Below are positions 12,927-23,298 of a stretch of 64,000 nucleotides of DNA, piece after piece (the stretch's first letter is position 1; each line of letters opens with the position of its first letter). Under the pieces are notes generated by a model. It ran no database searches and was not told where the DNA came from. It saw nothing but the letters and a program-made list of their open reading frames with translations. The stretch is taken from positions 248,001 to 312,000 of the forward strand of contig NZ_SJPI01000003.1 in NCBI RefSeq assembly GCF_007859865.1. Reading direction: 5' to 3'. The translations under genes were made by a program, and so were the position numbers. The DNA is from Rubripirellula amarantea. Lineage in GTDB: Bacteria > Planctomycetota > Planctomycetia > Pirellulales > Pirellulaceae.

Positions 12927-15397
12927 TACTTGCCCGTCATTTGACGAAGTTGTTCCAAGCGACTTAAAGGCTTGGGCTCGGCGGGCTTAGCGGGTGCTTT
13001 GACTTCAGGTTTTGGTTCAGGTGCCGGAGCATCTTTCTTCGGCGGCAACGGTGCATCGATGCGAATTTCGCCAGTGCCAGTTGTCTGCACGATTGTTTCT
13101 TCCCCGACCTTCACTCTCGCGATGCAAACGAGGGTTTTGTGAGTGCCCACTTTTGCGTCAGCGGCAACTTTGATGGGAAAGTTGATGACGGTAGATTCAG
13201 GTGTAATCTTTTGAATCGGTTCAGGGCTCGTCACTCCGTTAGGCAAGCCAACCAACTGAACTTCGGCGTCACCTTCATAAGGTCGTGCAACCGTCAGCTT
13301 TACTGAAACAATCGCATCGGTTCCCAGTTCAGCCGCGACTCGCGGGAACTCGTACTTGAAGTAAAGGTCTTGCACGTCCAGATTGATAACCGGCGTCGCG
13401 ATATCGGCACTGCCATGAGCGGCGGGATAATTCGCCATCAAGATGATCGGCCAACTCCCTATCGCGGCGCCTCCATTGGCGGTGATCGGAATGTCCACCT
13501 CATTCTTATCCGCTGCGATCTTCAAACTGTTGTTGACGCCAATGCCGGGTGGGTTGTACAGCGTCCGGATACGGACCTCTTTATCGAACCCTTCGTCACG
13601 TGTAATCGTCACTCGCAAATTCTTGCTGCCTTCTCGCACGATCGGGGTTTGCGGCTGAGTCAGTTCAATTTTGAAGGGGGCCTTCTCGGTAATCGCAACC
13701 GCGGCTTTTTCCGTCTCGTACTCGAACAATGCACGACGGTTTTGGCCGAGTACCAATTTGTGATTCTGACCGAACGTCCCAACCACATCTGGGTGCTTTT
13801 CGCTACCTTTGCCCACTAGTCGGAAAAGCGAGGCTGTCGGTTGAGCATCAGCGGCAGCAGACAAGAAAACCGGAATCTCCGCACGGCCTTGGGGAATCGC
13901 GAATGTTTTCGCTTCGACTCCCGCTGGCAGTCCTTCGATCTCGATGTTGATCTCGTCGTTGTATCCCTTACGAGCAACCTGAGCCATGATCGCGGTTTGA
14001 CCGCCGACAGGCACGCACGCCATCCCAGCTTCGTCTCGTCGCAGTTCCTTCAGAGTTAAGTGAAACGTAGGAGTCGCTTTTTCGACTTCGATGCGATAGT
14101 GATGCAGAGGACTTCCGCCTCGCAAGTGATCGTAGATGCGCAACGTGTGCCGACCGTCCACCGCTGCGGTAAATTCCACGAACGGATCCCGCGCGACACC
14201 AACATCGTCTGAGGAAACCAGATGCTTGTTGTCCGGGGCAAAGAGATTCATCACCGCGTCGACAGGCGATCGCAGCAATCCTCGGGCATAAACCTGAATG
14301 CGATACTTTTCGCCTTTCTTGCACTGCCAAGCGAAATTGTCGAAGTCGCCTGGTTCTTGCAGCACACCGCAAAATGCAGCCGGCACTTCAAATTCCGGCG
14401 CCTTGGTGTGGTCGTTGTTAGGTTCCGTTTCCATCACGACCGGAAGCGGATTCACTCGAATCCAATTCGGTGATGGGCTGATCCCAGATTCTGTCTCGGT
14501 GATTACTGGAAACCGGTCACTTGAAGCGCTCGGTAACGTCACGGAGGTTTCGGATTCTGATCCGTCAAGCGAATGCAACTTCGTCACCAGCACTTCCCCT
14601 GGGACTCCGCCTCCTGGGAAGGTGGCGATCGGGCGAGGAAAGTTCCCAACGTGCAACCGATAGCCGTTGGTTGGATCGCCACCAAATGAACTTTCGCGAA
14701 CAAGCACCGTGTACCGTCCATCTTTTTCCGCAGTGAACGTGCAAACGCCGTCTTGCCCAAGCAAAGACGAATCGTCACTGGTTGCGACTTCGAATCGTCC
14801 CTCGTCCAGGATCGCAATGAAAGGGTCAAGAATCCTTTGATTGTTAAGCGAATAGGTTAAACGAATCCCTTCAATCTCGACGTTAAGCTGATCACCTGCT
14901 TTCAGATCGACGCTGTAGTGATCAAGATCCTCGCGATTAACCACGCCTTCAACCGTAGTATTCATCTCGATGGCTTGCGGGGAATCGAACGAATCATTGG
15001 GCTCAACCTCTTGCACCACTGGCATCGCACCAATTCCCACCAAACGAATGTTGGAAATGCCAGATTGAGTCACCAAACGAATGGGATACAGCCCTGGTGC
15101 AAGATTGGGATCAGACTTGATCTTGACCGTGGCCTTCTTTCCATCGACCGCTTTGACTTCCAGAATCTCGATCCCCGGAAGATCGGCGATGGCTGAATGA
15201 GCGTCGCCCAACCGAGTCCCATGAAATGTAAACGTGGCCTCCTCGCCGCGGACGGCGCCCAACGGTTCCGATCGGGACACGACCGGAAACGATGCAAAGG
15301 CCGACGTGGTGCAGACCACGCTTAACGCAGCAAGTAAATAACGGTGAACGATCAACATGATTGGATTTCGCATAACAAGGAAGAACCGACAAGCCAA
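12926..15397 (-). CDS. Exported protein with PPC (pre-peptidase C-terminal) domains
   Basis: An 823-residue protein. The likely signal peptide begins at an internal Met (Met14, about 15358: MLIVHRYLLAALSVV). Two PPC-type beta-sandwich domains are visible from their signature VxExEPND: VVQEVEPNDSFDSPQ with DLDHYSVDLKAGD, and VVMETEPNNDHTKAPEF with DFDNFAWQCKKGE. The later half has repeated Ig-like beta-sandwich sequence without motifs I can name. The C-terminus is Pro/Ala/Lys-rich (PKPEVKAPAKPAEPKP). PPC domains are non-catalytic and often linked to secretion or binding. It sits between the DUF1501 and DUF1549/DUF1553 genes and overlaps the latter by one base, so it likely works in the same envelope assembly. 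Confidence 0.87.
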
Positions 15398-15403
15398 AGG
15401 GAA

Positions 15404-16726
15404 CTAGACCATCAGCGGTTCAATCAGTTTTCCTCCATCGACAATTTCGATCGGACGATCCCCAGGTGCCATCAGTTCTTTGTCCGAAACAATCCCCATC
15501 AAGCGATACATCGTGGCTGCGAGATCAGCAGGTGAAACTGGGCTGTCTTCCGGTTCAGCAGCGGTGGAGTCCGACGCTCCGTGGATCATCCCTCCCTTAA
15601 TACCGCCTCCGGCCAGCATCACACTGAACACCTTTGGCCAGTGATCGCGTCCGGCATCCGCGTTGATCTTCGGCGTGCGTCCAAACTCGCTGCTGACCAT
15701 CACCAAGGTTTCATCCAGCAGACCTCGTTCGGACAAGTCATCAATAAGGGCCGCGAGAGCTTGATCAAGCGCGGGCATTTGATTCTTGATGCTGCCGGTG
15801 ATGCCCTGGTGCATGTCCCAACTTCCATAAGTCAGGGTGACCAAACGAGTGCCGGCCTCGACCAAGCGGCGAGCCATCAACATGCGCTGTCCCGCTTGGT
15901 TGCGGCCATAACGATCACGAACGGCCGCGTCCTCTTTGCTCATGTCGAAGGCTTCTTTGGCGGCCGGAGTGTCAAGCAAATCGTAAGCCCGTTGATAGAA
16001 CGTGTTCATCGCGTTGACGTTGTCAGCCTGAGTGTTCCCGACGAACGATTGGTTCACCAATTCCAGCGCGGACTTGCGTCGCGCGAACCTCGCTTCGTCA
16101 ACACCACCCGCCAAGTTCAAATCTCGAACTTGGAAGTTATCCTGAGCCGGATCGCTGCCAAGGGCGAAGCCACCATAACTACTTGGCAAATAGCCCGTTC
16201 CAGCAAATTCATTCGGTACGTTCGGAATACAAACGTAAGGAGGCAAGTTGTTTCGCGGACCATATTCATGACTGACCACCGCGCCAAAACTTGGATACTG
16301 AAGCGCCGGGCTGGGCTTGTACCCCGTAAACATGTTGTGCACACCGCGTTCGTGGGCTGCTTCGCCGTGAGTCATCGAACGAATGATGCTGAACTTGTCG
16401 GCGCGTTGGGCCAATTGTGGAACGGTTTCGCAAAATTGCTCTCCCGTGTTCGTCTTGATCGTCTTGAGCTCACCGCGATATTCCAAAGGACTGTATGGCT
16501 TTGGATCAAACGATTCTTGCTGAGCCAATCCACCCGGCAAGAAAATGTGAATGACACTCTTGGCCTTTGCCTCAACAAAGTCGTAGTTCTTTTGCTCGGC
16601 CATCGCCTGACGCATCAGCAACTCAGGCAACGACAATCCCAAGCCACCCATCGTACCGGCGGCCAGAAATCCACGACGGCTAAGCGGATTGCCAAAACAA
16701 CGCATGAATGAGTTTCTTCGAGGCAT
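15404..16726 (-). CDS. DUF1501 protein, Tat-exported
   Basis: A 440-residue protein beginning with a twin-arginine-like leader: SRRGFLAAGTMGGLGLSL at about residues 16-33, which predicts folded export through Tat. Family features include the sulfatase/alkaline-phosphatase-like patterns IHIFLPGGLAQQESFDPKP near residue 60, HERGVHNMFTGY near 130, SWDMHQG near 300 and SSEFGRTPKINADAGRDHW near 345. DUF1501 belongs to the alkaline phosphatase-like superfamily, but its substrate is not known. This is the promoter-proximal gene of a minus-strand row with a PPC protein, a DUF1549/DUF1553 protein and a cytochrome-WD40 protein downstream, an arrangement typical of Planctomycetes. Confidence 0.92.
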   Translation of the reverse strand: MPRRNSFMRCFGNPLSRRGFLAAGTMGGLGLSLPELLMRQAMAEQKNYDFVEAKAKSVIHIFLPGGLAQQESFDPKPYSPLEYRGELKTIKTNTGEQFCETVPQLAQRADKFSIIRSMTHGEAAHERGVHNMFTGYKPSPALQYPSFGAVVSHEYGPRNNLPPYVCIPNVPNEFAGTGYLPSSYGGFALGSDPAQDNFQVRDLNLAGGVDEARFARRKSALELVNQSFVGNTQADNVNAMNTFYQRAYDLLDTPAAKEAFDMSKEDAAVRDRYGRNQAGQRMLMARRLVEAGTRLVTLTYGSWDMHQGITGSIKNQMPALDQALAALIDDLSERGLLDETLVMVSSEFGRTPKINADAGRDHWPKVFSVMLAGGGIKGGMIHGASDSTAAEPEDSPVSPADLAATMYRLMGIVSDKELMAPGDRPIEIVDGGKLIEPLMV

Positions 16727-17597
16727 GAATGTCTCCCGGGCATCGGAGGGAACCTATCACGCTAACGGTCCAATGGATTGAACGTCTGCGCGACGGCGAG
16801 ATGCGAACGCTTGATTGAGGGGTGAAAGAAGTCTGGAAAATCAAAAATTCGTTCAGCAACAAAGCGAAACGAATGAATCAGTTTGAATTTTTTGCCCGAC
16901 GAAAGGTCGAGCTTAGTTACCAGTAGCGATATCAACGTGACGGTTGGAACATTGGGGTCCAAAGCAGAGTTGATCTGAAGGTGGGACTCGGAACTTTGAC
17001 GGTTAAGGCAAATGTAACGAGTGTTGAGGGGTGGGAATGACGTCAAAATCGAACGGAACGACCTGCGTCACGATTTCCACGGTAACGGCCTTGGCCAGAC
17101 TCGTCAATCAAATCCTGGCTTACGGGAACACAATTCACCGCACCGAGGCCAGTATACGCACGAACACACCCTTGCGATAGGTGCCAAACGGTATCACGGG
17201 GCTTCCCCCAATCGCCGAAAACAGGCCCGATCTACGAGATTCCGACCTGATTTGCATCGTTATTCAATACAACGATTGAACAACGATTGATTTGGGCTCG
17301 TTCAGCTCGGCATCACCCACGTCATTGGTGGCAACACCCGAAGACATGGTGGCGACAACCAACGGTAACCGGTTTCGCCGGTCTGATCTCGGTCGCGACG
17401 CCCGTTTACTGGTCTCCACCCCACAACCACTGGTCTTCCGAACACGGTTACTAGAGTCGGAACATACGGCCTCACGACGAACCGACTGGCAATTCATAGC
17501 ATTTCAAGTTCACTCGGAATCGGACGTTTTGCTACTCTTAGAGAGAGCTGTTAATTAATGGCCTGCATGCTTCTCTCTTGTTCGTATATACGCGGCG
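16727..17597. other. Divergent intergenic region, no gene seen
   Basis: This 871-nt stretch separates the DUF1501 operon (leftward) from the kinase gene (rightward), so it should carry both promoters. The short frames in it show no protein-like composition. Notable small structures are a tandem repeat of ACAACGATTGA around 17268-17290, an AGAGAGA/TCTCTCT inverted repeat around 17540-17577, and a palindrome CGTATATACG at 17583-17592 just before the kinase start. I cannot pick out a convincing -35/-10 pair. Confidence 0.6.
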
Positions 17598-19862
17598 ATG
17601 CCTGAGACCTCCTCTAGCCACTCTTTTCTTAAACCAACAAACCGCGAAGGCGAGTTGGGTACCCTGGCGCACTATCGCGTCATCCGCGAACTTGGCCGCG
17701 GGGGAATGGGGTTCGTCTTCGAGGCAGAAGACACCAAGCTCAAACGCCCAGTGGCGTTGAAAGTGATGAACCAAAAGATCTCGGCAGTGCCCGGATCTCG
17801 CAAACGATTCATCAGCGAAGCTCGGGCGATGGCAGCCGTCCACCACGACAACGTCGCCACCATCTTTGAAGTGGGGGAAAGCAACGGCACGCCGTTCATG
17901 GCCATGGAGATGCTTAAGGGCGAAACCATGGAATCCTTCAATAAGCGAGAGCAGCGACTTAGCTACGAAGAGATCATTCAGTTTGCGACCGAGATCGCCA
18001 GGGGACTCGGCGCCGCGCATGCCCGCGGGATCGTTCACCGGGATATTAAGCCCGCTAACATTTGGATCGAATCCGAAACCAATCGCATCAAGATTCTCGA
18101 TTTTGGGCTAGCTCTGGCAAGCACGCCTGTTGATCAAATCGCAGGTCGCGGTGCCGTCATCGGTACCCCGGGTTACCTATCGCCCGAGCAAGCTCGATCA
18201 GACCCGTTAGATGATCGAAGCGATTTATACAGCTTCGGCGTCGTTCTTTACGAACTCTGTACGGGCCAGCTTCCCATTCAATCGAAGTCGATCCACGAGC
18301 AATTGATTTCGATCCTGGCACACCGCCCCAAACCGATTTCGGAACTCAACCCCGAGATGCCGCAACCGCTCTGCGACACAGTTCATCGCTTGATTCGCAA
18401 AGAACCTCGCGCGCGGTTTCAATCGGCTCGTGAACTTGAAAAGAAGCTTGCCGAAGTCAAAGTTGAGTGCGAGCAAAAGAGCGAAGTCGCGTTGGCCATC
18501 AATCGTCTCAAGCAAGGCCTCGATCAGGTTGTCAGTCAAAAAACACCCGACGCTTCGCTGCTCAATTCCACTTCGAACTCTGAACCGAGCTTTACCGGGA
18601 TCGATGAGCTCCCCGCACCCATCAACAATCCATTGACGGTGGATCCGTTTGCGAGCATCCCGTCAGCGACCGCAACGTTAGCGAAACCAGTTGCCACAGT
18701 ACCAAACGCGTCCCAAACCAAGAGTGCTTCAAAACAACCGGCAACCCAGCAGAACTATGTTCCCATCATCGCCATCGTGGTGTTCGCCCTGATCGCTCTG
18801 CCGATCCTAACTTACGCGTTTACTGGATTCGGTCGCCAACAGGACACCTACGTCATTCGACCTCAACAATCGACCAACAATTCTTCACCAACATCCGTAC
18901 CACCTCAGTCTAAGTCTCAACCCAAACCAAAGCCTCAGCCCCAAGCCAACTCCCAAGCAAACACCCAGGCCAATTCAAAACCGAAACCGAGACCCAACAC
19001 TCAATCGGCGGCGAGCGGTTCATCGAAGTCCGGCCTCAAAGAGTCGGACTTCAAAGTCGACTCCGCAAAGAAAAACGCGAACCCAGTCTCGCCGCCCAAC
19101 TCTTCGTCTGCGTCCAGCTCACCACCTAGTTCGACAGCACAGACTAGTTCGACAGCACCGAGTCCGACGAAATCGCAAATGGTTCAACCCAGCGGGAATG
19201 CCACAGGCGACACGGGTTCGTCAACCGACACAGCAACGGAACCGGTTATCGAGCCCGATCCAACGCCATCACAACCCCCGCCCGCACCAGCAAAAACCCG
19301 TCCTGTTTCCGTTAGCACCAGAGACGGCGAAGGAGCCGATGCTTTGGTCAGAGCAGGAGCCGTGGACAAACGAGGCACCAAGCCATCGCTCGGCATTCAA
19401 ATGCGAGGGGACTTGGAAGTGATGCATTCTTACTTGCGTTTCGATTTGTCGTCAGTCAAGAAAGACCTCGAGAACATCCAGGACGCCAAACTCCACCTGA
19501 TCATTAAGGGAAACCGAAGCGTGGAAGGGGTGAGCATGCGAATCCATGGCATTCCGGATGCTCCCGATTGGCCCGAAAATGGCATCCAGTGGAACAATTC
19601 ATTCTCCGCAAACGAATCGCCTCGGCCCATCCTAAGCTTGCCGGTACTTGGCGAGTTTTTTGGCGAAGACGCGTCTGATCCCGAATCAAAGGAGGTCGTC
19701 CTTGGCGGACCCGCGCTTGCTGAATTCCTACGTTCGTCAGACGGCACCGTAAGCCTCGTCGTGGCTGGACGACAAGATGACGATCCGTTGCTGTTCTTCT
19801 CTAAAGAGTCGCAGGGTAATCAAGGACCGCGGCTGGAATTGCAAATTCGCGAAGCTCAGTAA
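17598..19862 (+). CDS. Membrane-anchored Ser/Thr protein kinase with secreted beta-sandwich domain
   Basis: A 754-residue protein. Residues about 25-295 are a Hanks-type kinase with all key motifs: glycine loop ELGRGGMGFVFEAED (31-45), VAIK-type lysine in PVALKV (K55), HRDIKPAN (147-154) and DFG (168-170), plus a GTPGYLSPEQ activation segment. A single membrane span follows at about 385-408 (IIAIVVFALIALPILTYAF). Next comes a Pro/Ser/Lys/Gln-rich linker of about 150 residues. The C-terminal part (about 575-754) resembles a DNRLRE/CBM96-like beta-sandwich, seen in YLRFDLSSVKKD and AKLHLIIKG. The topology is a cytoplasmic kinase linked to an outside sensor or binding domain. The stop overlaps, tail to tail, the stop of the M50-like gene on the other strand by 7 nt. 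Targets are unknown. Confidence 0.92.
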   Translation: MPETSSSHSFLKPTNREGELGTLAHYRVIRELGRGGMGFVFEAEDTKLKRPVALKVMNQKISAVPGSRKRFISEARAMAAVHHDNVATIFEVGESNGTPFMAMEMLKGETMESFNKREQRLSYEEIIQFATEIARGLGAAHARGIVHRDIKPANIWIESETNRIKILDFGLALASTPVDQIAGRGAVIGTPGYLSPEQARSDPLDDRSDLYSFGVVLYELCTGQLPIQSKSIHEQLISILAHRPKPISELNPEMPQPLCDTVHRLIRKEPRARFQSARELEKKLAEVKVECEQKSEVALAINRLKQGLDQVVSQKTPDASLLNSTSNSEPSFTGIDELPAPINNPLTVDPFASIPSATATLAKPVATVPNASQTKSASKQPATQQNYVPIIAIVVFALIALPILTYAFTGFGRQQDTYVIRPQQSTNNSSPTSVPPQSKSQPKPKPQPQANSQANTQANSKPKPRPNTQSAASGSSKSGLKESDFKVDSAKKNANPVSPPNSSSASSSPPSSTAQTSSTAPSPTKSQMVQPSGNATGDTGSSTDTATEPVIEPDPTPSQPPPAPAKTRPVSVSTRDGEGADALVRAGAVDKRGTKPSLGIQMRGDLEVMHSYLRFDLSSVKKDLENIQDAKLHLIIKGNRSVEGVSMRIHGIPDAPDWPENGIQWNNSFSANESPRPILSLPVLGEFFGEDASDPESKEVVLGGPALAEFLRSSDGTVSLVVAGRQDDDPLLFFSKESQGNQGPRLELQIREAQ

Positions 19863-20437
19863 ATTGATGAACCCTCGGAACTGTTAGACGATTCACGACG
19901 ACTAAAAAATACAACACAGTCGTTGCGAAATCGAACGTATCCAACTGAGACGGTAACGACACAGTAGGCTGCAATAAAAATTGGCGATACACCCGCAGCT
20001 AACATACGCGGTGTGTCGAGAAAACGGTCACAGGCAACCCATGCGATCGCCAGGTAAGTTCCGTTGGCAAGCAAGCAAAAGTCTGCAACTAGCCAAGCCC
20101 ATTTTCGCCATGCTTGCCTTCGCGTTGGTTGTTGTGTTTGCTGCTTTGTTTGTCGTCGCGTCTTATGCCCCTGAACCAGGATCGCGGTTCCCACCGGAAC
20201 TATCACGCCTAGCAAAGGTCCGGCCCACAGCGTCAAACGAGGATGCGGGTCAGGATGATGAATTGAATAGGGCATCCGCCACGGGGCAAGGTCGACGTCG
20301 ACCAGGGTGGCACCACCGCACCATCCGCCAACAAGATGGCCAATTTCATGAGTGAGTAACATCACCACCCACGACAAAACCAAGAGCGACAAAAAGCCAG
20401 CGATTCGAAAACTTAAAATGGGTTCACCTGTGGGCAA
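19856..20437 (-). CDS. M50-like membrane metalloprotease
   Basis: A 193-residue multi-pass membrane protein. The zinc-binding motif HEIGH lies at residues 30-34 inside the first hydrophobic segment (VVMLLTHEIGHLVGG), as in site-2-protease-like M50 peptidases. A later LTLWAGPLLGVIVPV resembles the NxxPG region, although a canonical Asn/Asp-Pro-Gly is not evident. The protein is shorter than typical RseP or SpoIVFB. It may be a minimal M50 relative, and its activity is uncertain because the third zinc ligand cannot be assigned. It lies 49 nt downstream of flgK on the same strand and overlaps the 3' end of the kinase gene on the opposite strand. Confidence 0.7.
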   Translation of the reverse strand: MPTGEPILSFRIAGFLSLLVLSWVVMLLTHEIGHLVGGWCGGATLVDVDLAPWRMPYSIHHPDPHPRLTLWAGPLLGVIVPVGTAILVQGHKTRRQTKQQTQQPTRRQAWRKWAWLVADFCLLANGTYLAIAWVACDRFLDTPRMLAAGVSPIFIAAYCVVTVSVGYVRFRNDCVVFFSRRESSNSSEGSSIY

Positions 20438-20486
20438 CTCGAATCGCTATTCTCGATCAATGCTCCCTCATCGAACACACGAACGC

Positions 20487-22175
20487 TTAGAGGTTCACCA
20501 ACAAGTCTAACATCTCGCTGGCAGTCGAGATCACACGAGACGAAGCCTGGAAGGCACGTTGATACGTGATCATCTTGATCGACTCTTCGTCGATGTTCAC
20601 TCCCGTGATGGCAAGGTGTTGGCTTTGCAGAGTGTTGTAAAAGTCACGCAAGCCATCGGTGGAGCTACTTTGCAGATTGATCTTTTGACCGAGCGTGCCG
20701 ATCGAGTGCTCATAAATTCCTCGAATCGAATCGCCGCCAAAGTTGACATTCGGTTCGTCGACTAAGTCCACCAAATCCGTCAACACATCGGTGTCCTCAC
20801 CAATCCCACCTCGACTGATCGAAAGAAAATCAGAACTTTCGAGCAGTTTTGGATTCACTGCGATGTCGAATGCGTCGGTGCCGGTAAAGAACGTGTTGAT
20901 GCCGGCGGCAGCTAGAAAGCCGCTGGTGTCTTCGCCAAACACGAAGCTGGAAGTTCCCGACTGCGACGTGATTTCGATTTGACCTCCGCTGGTCACCTTG
21001 GCGCTGATTCCATCGATGGCATTGATATCGGCCACAATCGATTGAATGGTCGAATCGTCGACCTGTCCAAGTTTCTTGACGTTGATCCGCTCGTTGCTAA
21101 TCGTCGCGCCACTTTCGTCGAGGACCGTAATATCGAAGGATCCGTTCTTCGGCTCAAAATCAAGGTTCGCGTTCGCCAGCGGAACACCCGTGTCGGCCAC
21201 CACCGAGGACAGCAGTTCGTAGTGTCCACTTTTACCTTGACCTTGCGAATGGACCTCGTTGACACTTCGAATCAGTGCCGACGCCATCTCGTTAAGCGAC
21301 TCAATGTAATCGCCAAAGACTTGGTCTCGCGCAACCAACGTCGATGCGAGCTTTCCCCCAGACGCTTGCAAAGCCGAATCGGTTTCAACAATACGGATTT
21401 CGCTGCCGCCGGACTTGTTGTTGTAAGCCGTTTTGACTTCGCGATAGATTCCATTGCTGACCAAGTAGTCGCCACCGACAAAGACGGCGATGGCTCCGCT
21501 TTCTTGTTCTTGAATGTTCAAATTCAAGTACTCCGACAGTTCTTCAAGATCGCGGTACCGTTGATCGCGCAATCCAGTCGCATCGCTGTGAATGAGACCG
21601 CCTCCTTCGATGGTTGCGATTTCAAGGTTCAGCTTCGCAATTCGCTGAGTCAGCTTATTGATTTCACCGGACATTGAATCAAGGTCGCTGTTCCACAAGT
21701 CGCTTCGATCGATTGCGTCTTCACGGGCTGATCGAATATTGTTGGTCAGCGTTTCCGCTTGCAGAATCACGAACTCTCGCAGCGATGAATCCCCGGGCTG
21801 CGTTGACAACTCGTGCAATGAATTGTTGAACAGGGTGAGCTGTTGATTCAAGCCGTTGTTGTTCAGGTCGCCAGTGAGCTCTTCGAGTTGCGCGTAGGCC
21901 TTGTCTAAAGCTTCACCGCCGGCCAACGCCGTTTTAGCGTTGAACATTCGTTCGGCGAGCTGTTGATCCACCACCTGCACGATGCCGGTCGCGCGAACAC
22001 CGTGACCTTTGATCAACGATCCATCGCGAACCGCTACCGCCGAAGTTTGCTCGAGCTCCTGCCGTAAGTATCCCGGGGTATTGGCATTGGCAACGTTGTT
22101 GCCGACGACCTGCAAACCGATCTGCGCTACCTGAAGAGCGCCAGCGGATTGCTGAATGGTGCCGAACAAACTCAT
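20487..22175 (-). CDS. flgK: Flagellar hook-associated protein 1 (FlgK)
   Basis: FlgK joins the flagellar hook to the filament as a junction protein. The start MSLFGTIQQSAGALQVAQ at 22175 fits the family better than the GTG/ATG-type extension eight codons upstream. The conserved N-terminal rod/hook signature follows (GLQVVGNNVANANTPGYLRQ). The C-terminus carries the matching helical signature, GVNIDEESIKMITYQRAFQASSRVISTASEMLDLLVNL in part. The centre is variable, as usual. At about 562 residues the length is normal. No other flagellar gene is visible in the window, so flgK appears to stand apart from the main flagellar clusters. This indicates a motile stage. Confidence 0.95.
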   Translation of the reverse strand: MSLFGTIQQSAGALQVAQIGLQVVGNNVANANTPGYLRQELEQTSAVAVRDGSLIKGHGVRATGIVQVVDQQLAERMFNAKTALAGGEALDKAYAQLEELTGDLNNNGLNQQLTLFNNSLHELSTQPGDSSLREFVILQAETLTNNIRSAREDAIDRSDLWNSDLDSMSGEINKLTQRIAKLNLEIATIEGGGLIHSDATGLRDQRYRDLEELSEYLNLNIQEQESGAIAVFVGGDYLVSNGIYREVKTAYNNKSGGSEIRIVETDSALQASGGKLASTLVARDQVFGDYIESLNEMASALIRSVNEVHSQGQGKSGHYELLSSVVADTGVPLANANLDFEPKNGSFDITVLDESGATISNERINVKKLGQVDDSTIQSIVADINAIDGISAKVTSGGQIEITSQSGTSSFVFGEDTSGFLAAAGINTFFTGTDAFDIAVNPKLLESSDFLSISRGGIGEDTDVLTDLVDLVDEPNVNFGGDSIRGIYEHSIGTLGQKINLQSSSTDGLRDFYNTLQSQHLAITGVNIDEESIKMITYQRAFQASSRVISTASEMLDLLVNL

Positions 22176-22380
22176 CGTGCAACAAGGCCTCAATGACACG
22201 GTGAACGAAAAACGTGACGCCGAGATGCGTCATCTTCTTCATCGACCTGCATAACCCTCATAATCCAACAATTTTAACGCGATGACATTTGGCTCTCATT
22301 CCCTGCTGCCGTTCACGCGATAAACTGTCGGTCGCTAGACCTCCGTGAAACTCATTCCTCCTTTGACCTGTAATTTTGCC

Positions 22381-23298
22381 ATGCTGACACTCGGCTTCGT
22401 ATCCGCCATTTTGCCAGAACTATCCCTCGAGGAAGTCTTCGCCACCGCATCGGAAACCGGTCATGATTGCGTGGAAGTGATGTGCTGGCCACTTGGGAAA
22501 TCCACCCGTCGATATGCCGGCATCACCCACATCAATGTTGATGAACTCGGGGAATCGCAAATTGACGAAATCCACCGCCTGCAAGACAAGTACGGCGTCA
22601 CGATTAGCGGACTTGGCTATTACCCCAACGCACTTGCACCGGATCGAGAAGAAGCAGACGCTGCGGCGGCGCACATCAAGAAGGTCATTTCCGCGACCGC
22701 GGCGCTTGGTCTTGATCGAATGAACACCTTCATCGGGCGGGATTGGAATAAGAGCGTCGACGACAATTGGCCGAAATTCATCGAAACGTGGTTGCCGATT
22801 ATCCAGCACGCCGAAGCCGAAGGTGTGCGTGTGGGCATCGAGAACTGCCCGATGTCCTTCACTGCCGACGAATGGCCCGGAGGAAAAAACCTAGCGCGCA
22901 GCCCTGCGATCTGGCGACGTATGTTTACCGACATTCCCAGCGAATACTTTGGACTCAATTACGATCCATCGCACTTGGTGTTTCAGCAGATGGACTACCT
23001 CAAACCGATGCGTGACTTTTCAGACAAGCTCTTTCACATTCACGCCAAAGACGTTCGCATCGATCGCGATCGACTTGATGAGGTCGGTATTTTGGCACAC
23101 CCAAACGAGTACCACAGTCCAAAGCTTCCCGGTCTTGGTGAAGTCGATTGGGGCAAGTTCTTTTCAACGCTGACAGACACGGGATACCGCGGGCCCGTAT
23201 GCGTCGAGGTCGAGGACCGAGCCTATGAAGGCTCATTAGACGATCGCAAGTCTGCACTCCGCCAAAGCGCAGCCTTCCTGAGGCAGTTCATCGCGTGA
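22381..23298 (+). CDS. Sugar phosphate isomerase/epimerase family protein
   Basis: A TIM-barrel protein of the xylose isomerase-like (AP endonuclease 2) family, about 305 residues. Supporting motifs are [15 protein letters not shown] and [10 protein letters not shown] at the N-terminus, GIENCPM in the middle (a metal-ligand Glu), [24 protein letters not shown] and the closing [12 protein letters not shown]. Such enzymes isomerise or epimerise sugars or inositols using a divalent metal; the substrate cannot be read from sequence. A GTG 36 nt upstream would add 12 residues that do not look like family sequence, so ATG 22381 is preferred. The stop overlaps the GTG start of the next gene (GTGA), so it is likely co-transcribed with it. 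Confidence 0.85.
   Translation: MLTLGFVSAILPELSLEEVFATASETGHDCVEVMCWPLGKSTRRYAGITHINVDELGESQIDEIHRLQDKYGVTISGLGYYPNALAPDREEADAAAAHIKKVISATAALGLDRMNTFIGRDWNKSVDDNWPKFIETWLPIIQHAEAEGVRVGIENCPMSFTADEWPGGKNLARSPAIWRRMFTDIPSEYFGLNYDPSHLVFQQMDYLKPMRDFSDKLFHIHAKDVRIDRDRLDEVGILAHPNEYHSPKLPGLGEVDWGKFFSTLTDTGYRGPVCVEVEDRAYEGSLDDRKSALRQSAAFLRQFIA

Noticed and set aside
15581-16711. 376-codon frame on the plus strand opposite the DUF1501 gene
   Set aside because: It lies antisense to a gene with clear family motifs and shows no protein-like features of its own.
20979-21677. 232-codon plus-strand frame opposite flgK
   Set aside because: Antisense shadow; the flgK frame carries both terminal flagellar signatures.
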